DNA from: Paucidesulfovibrio gracilis DSM 16080
Lineage (GTDB): Bacteria > Desulfobacterota > Desulfovibrionia > Desulfovibrionales > Desulfovibrionaceae
DNA length: 64,000 bases
Assembly: GCF_900167125.1 (NCBI RefSeq)
Contig: NZ_FUYC01000001.1
Location: 124,001-188,000, forward strand
Reading direction: 5' to 3'
Shown: piece by piece, positions 47,537-56,215 of the stretch
Layout: every line of letters begins with the position of its first letter
Position numbering within the stretch: the stretch's first letter is position 1
Position numbers and translations under genes: made by a program
The notes under the pieces: generated by a model
The model's input: the letters and a program-made list of their open reading frames with translations, nothing else
What the model was told of the DNA's origin: nothing
Databases searched by the model: none

Positions 47537-49306
47537 TCAAATATCATCCTCCACATCCTCGTCCTGTGCCGACTCGTCGCGCCTTGAACGCAACCGATTC
47601 TCAATTTGTTCCCGAATGGCGGCAAACCATTCCATCCCCCCTACGCCGGTCAACCGCCCCCCCTCCACCAGGGCGATGACATCTTCCCCATATTCCCCGA
47701 CGGTACGCAAGCGACCTCTATGGGTTATGATAACGATTGGATTGCCCATGCTTCCGTTCAACAAAGCAACGCCGTCCGCCTGCAGCGACCGAAGACCACG
47801 CTCCTCGACAAAAAGCCACCGACAACCGGACCGTACACCACAAAGCAGCGCCAGTGTGAATCGCAGATTCGCATCCAGTCTCGACCAGGAACCCGGAGAA
47901 ATTATCTTGGCTGGTCCGTTCGGCAGGGCATTGTCGAGTCGTTCGGCTAGCTGAGCAGGCAATCCGATCGCATCCCATGTAGAGGCTTCCGGCTGGTTGA
48001 TACAATCCACTACCGGTCGATCAGGACACGAGGCTTTCCTTGTGACAAACTGCATGGATCGAATCTCACTCGTCAGTTGTTCCCCCCACAGATTGAGCAT
48101 CCCACCCAGTATGTTCCCCACGGAGTACCGACTTGGAAGTTCTTCACAAATGCAACCGACCCGGCATCCGGGCTTTAACTCAACGGTTTCCCCGGAATTC
48201 GCCGCTGGAACGGCAAGAGGATAGGATGATGGGGAAAAATCGTCATCAGACACATTCCCATTAAAGCCTTGCACAAACCGGGCATAACGGCTCACTTGAG
48301 GATAAAATCGATTGACGCCCGTTAAGCGCCCCAGCACTCCCTGAAGACCGGTCATGGCAACCCGGGCCGCCACCAGATAGACCAGCAACCGCCCCCAGCC
48401 CCCCCCTTCCAAAATGATGCCCCGGCCCATGACCCAGACGACCAGTGCCAAGACCAGCGCCATTACAAGGCCACTGGCAAACCGACTCTCGTCAACACTG
48501 CGAATACGCCCCTCGTAGGCATCCAGCTCCTTTTTGAACGGCCCATGCTCCACCAGGGCGTCCACCTTGCGCATATCCGCAGCCTGACCGATCGGGAGGT
48601 CTCTATATTTATTGATCAACAGGGCAAAGTGTTTACTTGTTTTTGGAGCATACCTTTCATACTGCAAGGAATAATCAGCGGCTCTAAAATTGATTCTTAC
48701 CTGAATCAGCAATCCAAAAGCCAAAATCAACAGTACACTCATCGTGAGAAACGGCTCGATGTAAACTAATCCTGCAAAAGCGATACACAGGCTAAAGAAA
48801 GGAATGGAAACACCAAGAAGCATTCGAAATACGCGCCCACAGAGACGTGCATCACTCCCTGCAAGGCGCAGTAGATATCTTTGCTCTCCGGAATCACAGT
48901 CTGATGGATCTAAAAAAAACGGTGCTCCGCTCGCCAGAAGGCCAAAAACACGTCGAGTACAATACTCATTATACCGGCGCATCATCCGAACTTCGCCCCA
49001 CCGGGACCAATATATTGCGCATGCGGAAAGGAGCAAAGAAAACAGCATGCCGCCGCCCATCACGAGCAACAGCTCCGTGGATGTCCTTGCATCCACGGTG
49101 TAGTCCAAACCAAACCATTGGATGGTGAGTAACTCGCCAGAGGCAAAATGTCGTGCATAGAATACAGCAATGGCAAACGCCTGGAGTTGAAAGGCAACCC
49201 CCAGAGCGCCGGCTCCCAGGACGACCGCCGAGAACAATTTATAGCGCAAGAACGAGTCCGAAACGATCCAACGTAGAAAAAGGAAATATCGCCTTACTGA
49301 ATCCAA
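47537..49306 (-). CDS. ABC-exporter-like membrane protein with degenerate ATPase domain
   Basis: A 589-residue protein with six predicted membrane helices (about residues 20-330) and a cytosolic domain. TTG start with AGGAAG eight bases upstream. The second half retains traces of an ABC ATPase: a SWSRLDANLRFTLALLCGV helix where LSGGQ should be, WLFVEE in place of Walker B, and VIITHRG as an H-loop. The Walker A loop is gone; the matching region reads KPGCRVGCICEELPSRYS. ATP hydrolysis by this chain is therefore doubtful. It may pair with an active half-transporter elsewhere or have lost transport. C-terminal tail is acidic. Confidence 0.72.
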   Translation of the reverse strand: MDSVRRYFLFLRWIVSDSFLRYKLFSAVVLGAGALGVAFQLQAFAIAVFYARHFASGELLTIQWFGLDYTVDARTSTELLLVMGGGMLFSLLLSACAIYWSRWGEVRMMRRYNEYCTRRVFGLLASGAPFFLDPSDCDSGEQRYLLRLAGSDARLCGRVFRMLLGVSIPFFSLCIAFAGLVYIEPFLTMSVLLILAFGLLIQVRINFRAADYSLQYERYAPKTSKHFALLINKYRDLPIGQAADMRKVDALVEHGPFKKELDAYEGRIRSVDESRFASGLVMALVLALVVWVMGRGIILEGGGWGRLLVYLVAARVAMTGLQGVLGRLTGVNRFYPQVSRYARFVQGFNGNVSDDDFSPSSYPLAVPAANSGETVELKPGCRVGCICEELPSRYSVGNILGGMLNLWGEQLTSEIRSMQFVTRKASCPDRPVVDCINQPEASTWDAIGLPAQLAERLDNALPNGPAKIISPGSWSRLDANLRFTLALLCGVRSGCRWLFVEERGLRSLQADGVALLNGSMGNPIVIITHRGRLRTVGEYGEDVIALVEGGRLTGVGGMEWFAAIREQIENRLRSRRDESAQDEDVEDDI

Positions 49307-49516
49307 ATGATCTTCCTATGGATGAGGGCAGGCTAAAAGCTTCCCCGCTAGTTTGGTTTCGGTCCAAAGATACCGCCCCCGGCAGAGCCTGAAATGCAGG
49401 AGCCGATCCTGAGCGCCGGGCAGAGAGGTTGACCAATGCTATGGCGACCCGCCCAAAAGGCTGCCATTCATTGGATGAAAGTGGTGTCCCGAACGCCTAA
49501 AGGCCTCGTTCCTTTC
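49307..49516. other. Short gap between the 998-residue protein gene and the ABC-like gene
   Basis: 210 bp with no convincing gene or terminator. It contains the ribosome site of the ABC-like gene (AGGAAG) near its left end and probably a promoter. Confidence 0.4.
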
Positions 49517-52513
49517 TCACGCACGCCACGCATACGCAAAAGCAGAAGTGGGCGATTCAAACCAATTCAAGGGATAATAATCAAAACGATAGGAAAGAAC
49601 AGATTCCACGATTTCAGCAATATCAGGTATAAAATCGGCCAATTGGATCCACGCCAAAAAATGCCCCGGGTATATCGGCTTCATGACCAGCGACCCGGGA
49701 ACAGCCCGATGCGAAATGCGCGGCAGAAAGCGCTTATCCCCCAGATAAATGTTGCGTGCAAAGCTTCGCGCAAAACGAACCATATCACTCTCATCAAACA
49801 CCACGCCCATGTTGTGGCAATTTCTGGCAAATGCTATATTCAGATGGGCATGAGCAATATCTTCCACCAGCTGGCTCTTTTTCAGCTCTGCCAAACCATG
49901 CCGCCCCTTATAGGCCCAATAGCACGTGTCGCCTTCATCCGCTTGTATATTGGTCTTAAAATACGTTGCGATCCGGGTTCCGATGTCCGTCAACTCCGAG
50001 TCGTTCATCATCTGCCCGACCTTGATCGCAGCTTCAGCATAGCTGTTCTGGTGGTTCAACGGTTCATGCTCACCGCGTTCCACACGCCACAGATATGCTT
50101 GGTCCGGCCCTTCTTCGCGCAAATCATCAACAAACTCGTACAGAGCGTCCCGCGCAATCGCCAGATACTGTTCCCTAGCGTACGACTGATCACATTCAGG
50201 TGATTTGGACAACGCTTCAATCGCGGCAGCCAATGGATAGACGATACGACCTGCAGCTGTGGCATTACAAGTCCAGCGCGGCTTTTCATTCCCATCAGCC
50301 GCAGTATACCCCTTTCCCATGGCGTAGTTATCGTAATACGTAGATCCCCAGCTTTTGAGAACCCGTCCGCGGCATTGATCCACACGGCCGGTCTCACAAT
50401 CCCGGACCTGTGCAATGGGTTCAAAGGTATCAATAATCAACTTTGGGAATCTCGTATCTCCAGTGCGCTTCCAGGCCTCTAACGCGCATCTGGCCGAAGA
50501 ACTCCACGGCCAGGCGAACCCTTGTGTCTGTACACATTCATCCAGCGACTCAAGTCTCGTGCGGGATTGCATCCACTTTTTCAGATAACTGTAGAGCAAA
50601 TCCGGATCCGAGGGCATTCGCACGAATTTTCGATACGCAGCCCCCCCGTACGGTGGTTTGTTCCGTTCGGACGCGGCGATCTCGGCAACCCTCGCCACCC
50701 AGTCAGCCGGGCATCCCCGGTCCAACAGCATATCGGCGTCACTGGATTTGAACCGCCGTGAAAAGAGCACTTGCGCGACATAATGGTGATCATAGGCTGT
50801 TACCTTGCCCGGATCTCCGCTGTTTGGGAACGACTCTCTTGTAAGAGTGTTGAAGGTATGCAGAAAAGTATTGCCCGCAGGTACGTGGACCGATGTCCCT
50901 TCATCGTGTGTGCGATCCATCGGTGCATCGTCAATTATCCACAAGTCCTCACCTGATTTGACAGAGGCCGTCGCCGCATTCGCGACAGAAAAAACATGAT
51001 CCCCGCACCTTAAAACCAATTTTGGACGTTGTTTTTCCAGTTCCCGAATAAGCTTGGTCAGCTTTCTCCTCCAAGAGCATATTTGTGCTGGCAAGCGGAG
51101 GCAAAGGCGAGTTTTGAACGGCAGACCGCACAAAAAAGTGAACAGTCGCTTCACACCGGCAGGGTCGATATCATCGGTATGAAGCAGGCAGACTTCCGCG
51201 TAGGGGACTTCAGACAACGCAAGGTGATGCCAAGGCTTTGCCGCGTAGATCGTATTAAAAAAGCAAAAAAACTGTTCAAGGAACAAGGAATCGATATGCT
51301 TTGGGTCAGCAAAGGAATTGCAATCCGGTTGCACGGGGTGACTTGAGTAAAAGTGATTATTCAGCTTATCGCGCTGCAATTTTTTGCGTTGTTTTGTGTC
51401 AAATTTTTGTGCGACAAGCCGAAACCCTATACATTGGTCGTTAACGGCTAAATGTTGCCGCAGGCACAGTGCGTCATCCGTGAGCAAATAATACTTTTCA
51501 TTTGTCGGCCGGACTGGAAGCAGGGTGAGCAGACGGGGGTCCGCCTCTCGTGCGGCACGGCCCGCCTCGCCTTCCCAATCCTCAACCAAACGGCTCACCC
51601 TCAGCGGCATGTCCGCCACATCGCTCGGATAGACGCCTGTAAACATGACCGTTGTCTTGTCGTGCTGAATAGCATCGCTCCGACTGTACAGTTCGTAGGG
51701 CATGCCTCTGCCGAACCGACCTGGATGCAGGAGCACATGGTGCAAACCGGGACCGGCCAGCCACGCCTTAACATGCAACGCATCCCGCCCGACAACGACC
51801 TTGGCTTTGGGGGCAACAACGACCTTCATGTTTTGCCCTGCGGAATCATTGAAATTTTCCCATTTCAAAATATTCTTATTTTTGGGCCGGCCATTGTACG
51901 CCCAAATCAGTCCCCCCCCGCAATTCTCTATGTCCGCAAGCTGCGTATTCCCTTCTCCTCCGCCATGGGGAATAACCGTTCGAATATGAAAGAGTTCCCG
52001 CAGATCCTGCAGGTCGCGAACAAATATCTCTTGAGCCTGGGCAAGCACGCAGTCGCTTATGACTCCACGATACCGGCAACCAGAAGACCGCATTCGTGCC
52101 TGGCCTACCGCATTATGATGAAACCCAATCTCAAACCCCTCTGCCTCCAATTGACGGTACAGGTCACAATCCAAGTCCTCCACCGCCCAGGAAGTGACCT
52201 TCTGGGATGGATGCGACGCAAGAACCCGGCGAAAAAGATAAATACTTGAGACAACGTCATTGTCGTTTTCCCACCGGGCCATCACTTCCGTTTCAATGGG
52301 GTAGTGATCAATATGATGATCCAGAATCATATTGATCCTCTGCGCGTCAAAACGCCGTTCGTAGGCCTGGCTCATGGTTACGAATCGGACACCCCGCGAC
52401 TTTAAAATACGTATAAAGTCTTTGTAATACCTCCAAGTATTGTTGTAGTACTCTGGAAAGGCGTTCCAAATACGTTGATTGCAGTTGAAGTCAACTCCTG
52501 CTTTGGAACTCAT
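49517..52513 (-). CDS. Large protein: polysaccharide-deacetylase-like modules plus alpha/alpha-toroid domain
   Basis: A 998-residue cytosolic protein; its ATG overlaps the stop of the methyltransferase gene. Residues about 40-260 look like a deacetylase TIM-barrel variant: MILDHHIDHYPIETEVMARW, then GFEIGFHHNAVGQA and VIPHGGGEG, positions equivalent to NodB metal motifs but altered. A second, weaker module lies around 420-520 (VCLLHTDDIDPAGV). Residues about 650-998 are helix-rich with repeated Trp/Tyr (ARCALEAWKRTGDTRFPKLI, RWTCNATAAGRIVYPLAAAIE), like alpha/alpha-toroid lyases, GH88 enzymes or uronyl C5-epimerases. No family name fits fully; a glycan-modifying role is inferred. Confidence 0.6.
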   Translation of the reverse strand: MSSKAGVDFNCNQRIWNAFPEYYNNTWRYYKDFIRILKSRGVRFVTMSQAYERRFDAQRINMILDHHIDHYPIETEVMARWENDNDVVSSIYLFRRVLASHPSQKVTSWAVEDLDCDLYRQLEAEGFEIGFHHNAVGQARMRSSGCRYRGVISDCVLAQAQEIFVRDLQDLRELFHIRTVIPHGGGEGNTQLADIENCGGGLIWAYNGRPKNKNILKWENFNDSAGQNMKVVVAPKAKVVVGRDALHVKAWLAGPGLHHVLLHPGRFGRGMPYELYSRSDAIQHDKTTVMFTGVYPSDVADMPLRVSRLVEDWEGEAGRAAREADPRLLTLLPVRPTNEKYYLLTDDALCLRQHLAVNDQCIGFRLVAQKFDTKQRKKLQRDKLNNHFYSSHPVQPDCNSFADPKHIDSLFLEQFFCFFNTIYAAKPWHHLALSEVPYAEVCLLHTDDIDPAGVKRLFTFLCGLPFKTRLCLRLPAQICSWRRKLTKLIRELEKQRPKLVLRCGDHVFSVANAATASVKSGEDLWIIDDAPMDRTHDEGTSVHVPAGNTFLHTFNTLTRESFPNSGDPGKVTAYDHHYVAQVLFSRRFKSSDADMLLDRGCPADWVARVAEIAASERNKPPYGGAAYRKFVRMPSDPDLLYSYLKKWMQSRTRLESLDECVQTQGFAWPWSSSARCALEAWKRTGDTRFPKLIIDTFEPIAQVRDCETGRVDQCRGRVLKSWGSTYYDNYAMGKGYTAADGNEKPRWTCNATAAGRIVYPLAAAIEALSKSPECDQSYAREQYLAIARDALYEFVDDLREEGPDQAYLWRVERGEHEPLNHQNSYAEAAIKVGQMMNDSELTDIGTRIATYFKTNIQADEGDTCYWAYKGRHGLAELKKSQLVEDIAHAHLNIAFARNCHNMGVVFDESDMVRFARSFARNIYLGDKRFLPRISHRAVPGSLVMKPIYPGHFLAWIQLADFIPDIAEIVESVLSYRFDYYPLNWFESPTSAFAYAWRA

Positions 52514-53220
52514 AAGCGGGGTCCACGTAAGTTACGTAAAAAAATCCACGGCGCCCCCAGCACTTTCAGCCCATAGCGCCCACGATCGTCCTCATGTATC
52601 GGGTATGCCTTCCATCCGGCCTGCTCAAAAGCCCGTCTTTGGGCGATCAATTCGGGAACTTCTTTCAAATCCGTCTCTTCAGGATAACTTTTTACCAGAC
52701 CATTACGCAAAACAACCCACCCCCAGCCATCCGCTCCGAGCAGCCCCTCAAGCATTGCTACAAAGCCAGACAGGCTTTCCGGTCGATAATCTCCTGGATA
52801 TTGAACATTTTTCATCAAGATGCCATTAAATTTCGACGTATTGGTACCATGTATACTCATGACATCGTCTTCAATGACCTGAAACCCCAAGTGCCTGCCG
52901 AGCATGGCATGAACCGGACTGCGCTCAATGGCGACAACCTCGGAACCCAACTGGCGGGCAAGCATTGCAAAGCTGTAATGCCCCGGGCCGACCTCAAGAC
53001 ATCGCTTGTCCACGAAATGGGTATATTTGAAGAAGTCATTTATTACGTTGACGGTCTTTATGGCCCGATGATCACGAGCAACACGGTATCCCTTCATCGG
53101 CGATTGGCTGATGATCTCAAGTGAACGTTCATCCAACTTACAAACGCTTACGGCTCCCGCCCGGGACATCACCACTTCCCCACAGAGCGTCTGTTCGATT
53201 TTTTTTTGTTTTTTATTCAT
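52510..53220 (-). CDS. Class I SAM-dependent methyltransferase-like protein
   Basis: A 236-residue protein. KRCLEVGPGHYSFAMLARQLG is a motif I (ExGxG-type) SAM-binding loop, VVAIERSP is motif II with the acidic residue, and IEDDVMSI follows. The SAM-binding fold is recognisable, but the remaining catalytic residues are not, so O-methylation of a glycan is only likely. N-terminal 15 residues are Lys-rich. It overlaps the 998-residue protein gene by four bases and belongs to the same transcript. Confidence 0.68.
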   Translation of the reverse strand: MNKKQKKIEQTLCGEVVMSRAGAVSVCKLDERSLEIISQSPMKGYRVARDHRAIKTVNVINDFFKYTHFVDKRCLEVGPGHYSFAMLARQLGSEVVAIERSPVHAMLGRHLGFQVIEDDVMSIHGTNTSKFNGILMKNVQYPGDYRPESLSGFVAMLEGLLGADGWGWVVLRNGLVKSYPEETDLKEVPELIAQRRAFEQAGWKAYPIHEDDRGRYGLKVLGAPWIFLRNLRGPRL

Positions 53221-53283
53221 ACAATCTCATTCACCAAAGTGAACATCTGATGTGGTCCGACCCATTATGGCCGGGGCGATTTC

Positions 53284-55755
53284 CTATTGGACGGCCTTAA
53301 CGTGGAAACTTTCCAGAATGGCTTCAAGCATTGCTCGGTTAAGCGAATCACCCCTCGGTTCCCCATTTACCCCCAAACTCGTGCCAACATCCTTAAGCTC
53401 TCCAGCCTTCAAAATCTCCCGTATCGGCTCCTGCACCGAAGCCGCATAGGTCCGGGCATATTGCCGCAAACGGTTATTCAGCCCGCCGGCCACTTCCGTA
53501 CGGCGTTCGAGCAACGAAGCCAGGGAAACCTTACCGGACCCCAAGGATACCATCTTTGCTGCAAGATACTCATTCCACGCAGCATCGGCCACATGAAATT
53601 TAGCCTGCACCGCACTAGCCCTCGAGGCCAACCGAACCAACTCATTGTCCAACAGGGTCTTGGCGGTATCAAAAAACCCTTCAGCCAACGTCTCAGCAAG
53701 TGCGTCATCCAGATTCACTGACCAGCTGGTTTCCTTGATCTGGTTCTTATTATTTTTAAAGTATACCTTCAGAACCTTGGTTATATTCTTGATCAATCGT
53801 TCGTCATTGGCCGCCCGTTTCTCTATTGTGTTCGTGTAGCATCCATTCAGCTTACCCACCAAGCTGGCGTCCACTGCATCCCATGGGTAATCGACACGAA
53901 TCATTTGCTCTTTTGCGTTGTTCCCCGAACGTATCCACTCATTGGACACAAGGATCGATGCCGATAAAGCATTCCACAAGAAACGCGAAATATTCTTTTT
54001 ATAAATTGCTGCTTCCCCGAACAGCGACTCTACTTTCCGCCTATCCAGTACGTTGAACAAGGCATCGGCCTTAGGGTTATGTAAAATCATATCGTAAAAA
54101 ACATCACGCAACTCGCGACCAACCATATACCGCCAATCTCCCCAAACACGCCCTCCCTTCGCACGCGACAACGGTTCTCGCCTTTTCCAGCCTGCAAGGC
54201 CTCCCGGTGACAGCGGGGAAACGCCTTTTTGCTCAAAATTCCAGCGTTTATCTTTGAAGGGCAAATCCAACAGCGCCTGGGGCGCAATGCGCTTCATCAT
54301 TTCAAATATCAATTCTTCCGACACCCTTTTCTCAACGGGAACGGATCGTGCCACTTTTACAAAGGCAGCGTCAGCATACGGCCAGTACTTACTTCGGCCG
54401 TTGACGGTAGCTGATTTGTAAATTCCACATGCATAGCGACCAAAACCAAACAGCAAATGGGCACGGTCAAGCACATCATAACAATTCTTTCCAATGGTAC
54501 CCTGCATCCATTGATCAATGTATTTCTGTTGGTAGTCTTCCCTATGCGCCGAGCGGATGTACTCTGCGCGACTCAGGTATCGATGTCGCAAATAATTCCG
54601 AACCTGCTCCGCATCATCGGTTTCCGGATCCATGAAAAGAGCATAACCGCCTCTGATCAACTCATCCCCCCCGCCTCCGCTTAAATGTGCATATTGTGAA
54701 GGAACGAAACGGTCGTTGAAAGCAAAATCCGGGACAACAAATCCGCGCAACACACCGCCGGAAACAAGAAGGGCATTGACATTGACTGCTACGGGGTCGG
54801 CGCTCACCACCGGATTCTTCAACTCTGAGGATGTGGGCAGGTACTCATTGTCGATATCCAATACGTCAGCAACTTTTTTGGCGAGTATCACGTTGGGATC
54901 GTCAGGCAACCCATGGGTGCTGGTCATAAAATCGGCCCCAACGTATTTCAGGGCCGCGGCCACCAGGCGACTGTCCCGCCCGCCGGAAAGCCCCAATTTA
55001 ATGGGCTTCCCAAGGTCACCAAAGCTTCTAATATTATCAAGGAAAATTGCCGTAAGCTCGTCGTAAAAGGCTTCGTCCGGCTCTCTACACACAGGGTTTG
55101 TCCAATTGGTATAGTCATCGATTCTCTCTACACTGCACTGCTCCTCCGGGGAAATCCGCAGTATGGAGTTTGCGGGGAGAATATTGAGACCGGCAAACGG
55201 CATTTTGTCATGGGCGAAAATTCCTGCCGTCAAAAACGGCATAAAGGTGCTCAGATCATATTCCGGCATTGTTTTTTGTGTCGCCGCCAAATGCACCAAT
55301 ACCGGATGATTGCCTACACAAACACAGCCTTCTCCCTTGGCCCAATACACCTGATCCACGTTGACAATGGTATTCCAGGCCGTAACAGCCCCCCTGTCAA
55401 CATCGGCCAGCAGCAACGAATAAATTCCGCCGAAACGCTGGGCAGTGCTGTTGTCCACAATTTCCGCGTGGAGAATCTCATCGACATTTTCCTTCAGCGA
55501 GGATCCATCGCGAATGTACCCGGAAGAAACCACTACCTTCCCGTCATGAGCCTGAAATAATCTTTTTTCGGTATCCGCAGTGGTGTCGTTGTCCCATACG
55601 AAAACACTGAGGTGGTCGTTCTCCGCATGCTGTACAGCAGTGCTGTAATCGTGAATACGAAACGGCAGGACATTTTCCGCACAAGAGTGGATATGTGGGG
55701 CAAAATCGTGAGTTACGTTCCGCTCATGACTCAAAAGAGCAAGATATACACGCAT
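53284..55755 (-). CDS. Asparagine-synthetase-like protein lacking the N-terminal Cys nucleophile
   Basis: An 823-residue protein; AGAAGGAGATGGA precedes the ATG at 55755. The N-terminal 200 residues resemble the Ntn glutaminase domain (QRFGGIYSLLLADVDRG) but start MRVYLAL, so no catalytic Cys2 is present. The synthetase domain has the PP-loop KLGLSGGRDSRLVAAAL, an Arg instead of the usual Leu/Val, and HLSGGGGDELIRGGYALF. A C-terminal extension of about 270 residues is not recognised. Ammonia, free or from another subunit, would be the nitrogen source if it acts as an amidotransferase; other ATP-dependent ligations are equally possible. Confidence 0.7.
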   Translation of the reverse strand: MRVYLALLSHERNVTHDFAPHIHSCAENVLPFRIHDYSTAVQHAENDHLSVFVWDNDTTADTEKRLFQAHDGKVVVSSGYIRDGSSLKENVDEILHAEIVDNSTAQRFGGIYSLLLADVDRGAVTAWNTIVNVDQVYWAKGEGCVCVGNHPVLVHLAATQKTMPEYDLSTFMPFLTAGIFAHDKMPFAGLNILPANSILRISPEEQCSVERIDDYTNWTNPVCREPDEAFYDELTAIFLDNIRSFGDLGKPIKLGLSGGRDSRLVAAALKYVGADFMTSTHGLPDDPNVILAKKVADVLDIDNEYLPTSSELKNPVVSADPVAVNVNALLVSGGVLRGFVVPDFAFNDRFVPSQYAHLSGGGGDELIRGGYALFMDPETDDAEQVRNYLRHRYLSRAEYIRSAHREDYQQKYIDQWMQGTIGKNCYDVLDRAHLLFGFGRYACGIYKSATVNGRSKYWPYADAAFVKVARSVPVEKRVSEELIFEMMKRIAPQALLDLPFKDKRWNFEQKGVSPLSPGGLAGWKRREPLSRAKGGRVWGDWRYMVGRELRDVFYDMILHNPKADALFNVLDRRKVESLFGEAAIYKKNISRFLWNALSASILVSNEWIRSGNNAKEQMIRVDYPWDAVDASLVGKLNGCYTNTIEKRAANDERLIKNITKVLKVYFKNNKNQIKETSWSVNLDDALAETLAEGFFDTAKTLLDNELVRLASRASAVQAKFHVADAAWNEYLAAKMVSLGSGKVSLASLLERRTEVAGGLNNRLRQYARTYAASVQEPIREILKAGELKDVGTSLGVNGEPRGDSLNRAMLEAILESFHVKAVQ

Positions 55756-56215
55756 TCCATCTCCTTCTGTTTGCGAAAAGATACAAATTGCGGGATGCAG
55801 TAACGGATCACGACAATGCATATCCAAGCATTCTGAACAGCATTTTTTCCCTGCTGGACCTTCCGCAACTCTACTGCAGGATCGACCACAAAAAATGTAC
55901 TGAGTTTATAGCTCGAATACCTTTCCGTAGTCAAAGTCATTCACACACAAAGGATGCAGCATGTAGGATTAGATTCTCAACCGATGCCCTTCAGCCCAAT
56001 GAAATAAGCCAGGACACCGCCAGGGGGGGATTACTGCTCTGCGATCATGAAAAATACATGTTGGGGCAAAAAGCATAGCCAAGCCAGCCTTTTCATCCCA
56101 GAATGCTTCTTAGGCACAACATCTCAGCACAAAGCACGTTGTTTTCATGCTGGGAAGCCGCAAAATTCAAACGAAGGGTGCCAGCACCCTGCAGCCTGCT
56201 GCAAAATCCAGCAAA
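55756..56215. other. 460-bp intergenic region
   Basis: No gene recognised. AT-rich, presumably containing the promoter of the 823-residue protein gene. GGGTG-CACCC (56178-56191, 4-nt loop) followed on the - strand by TTCGTTT is a weak terminator candidate for the sulfotransferase unit arriving from the right. Confidence 0.4.
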
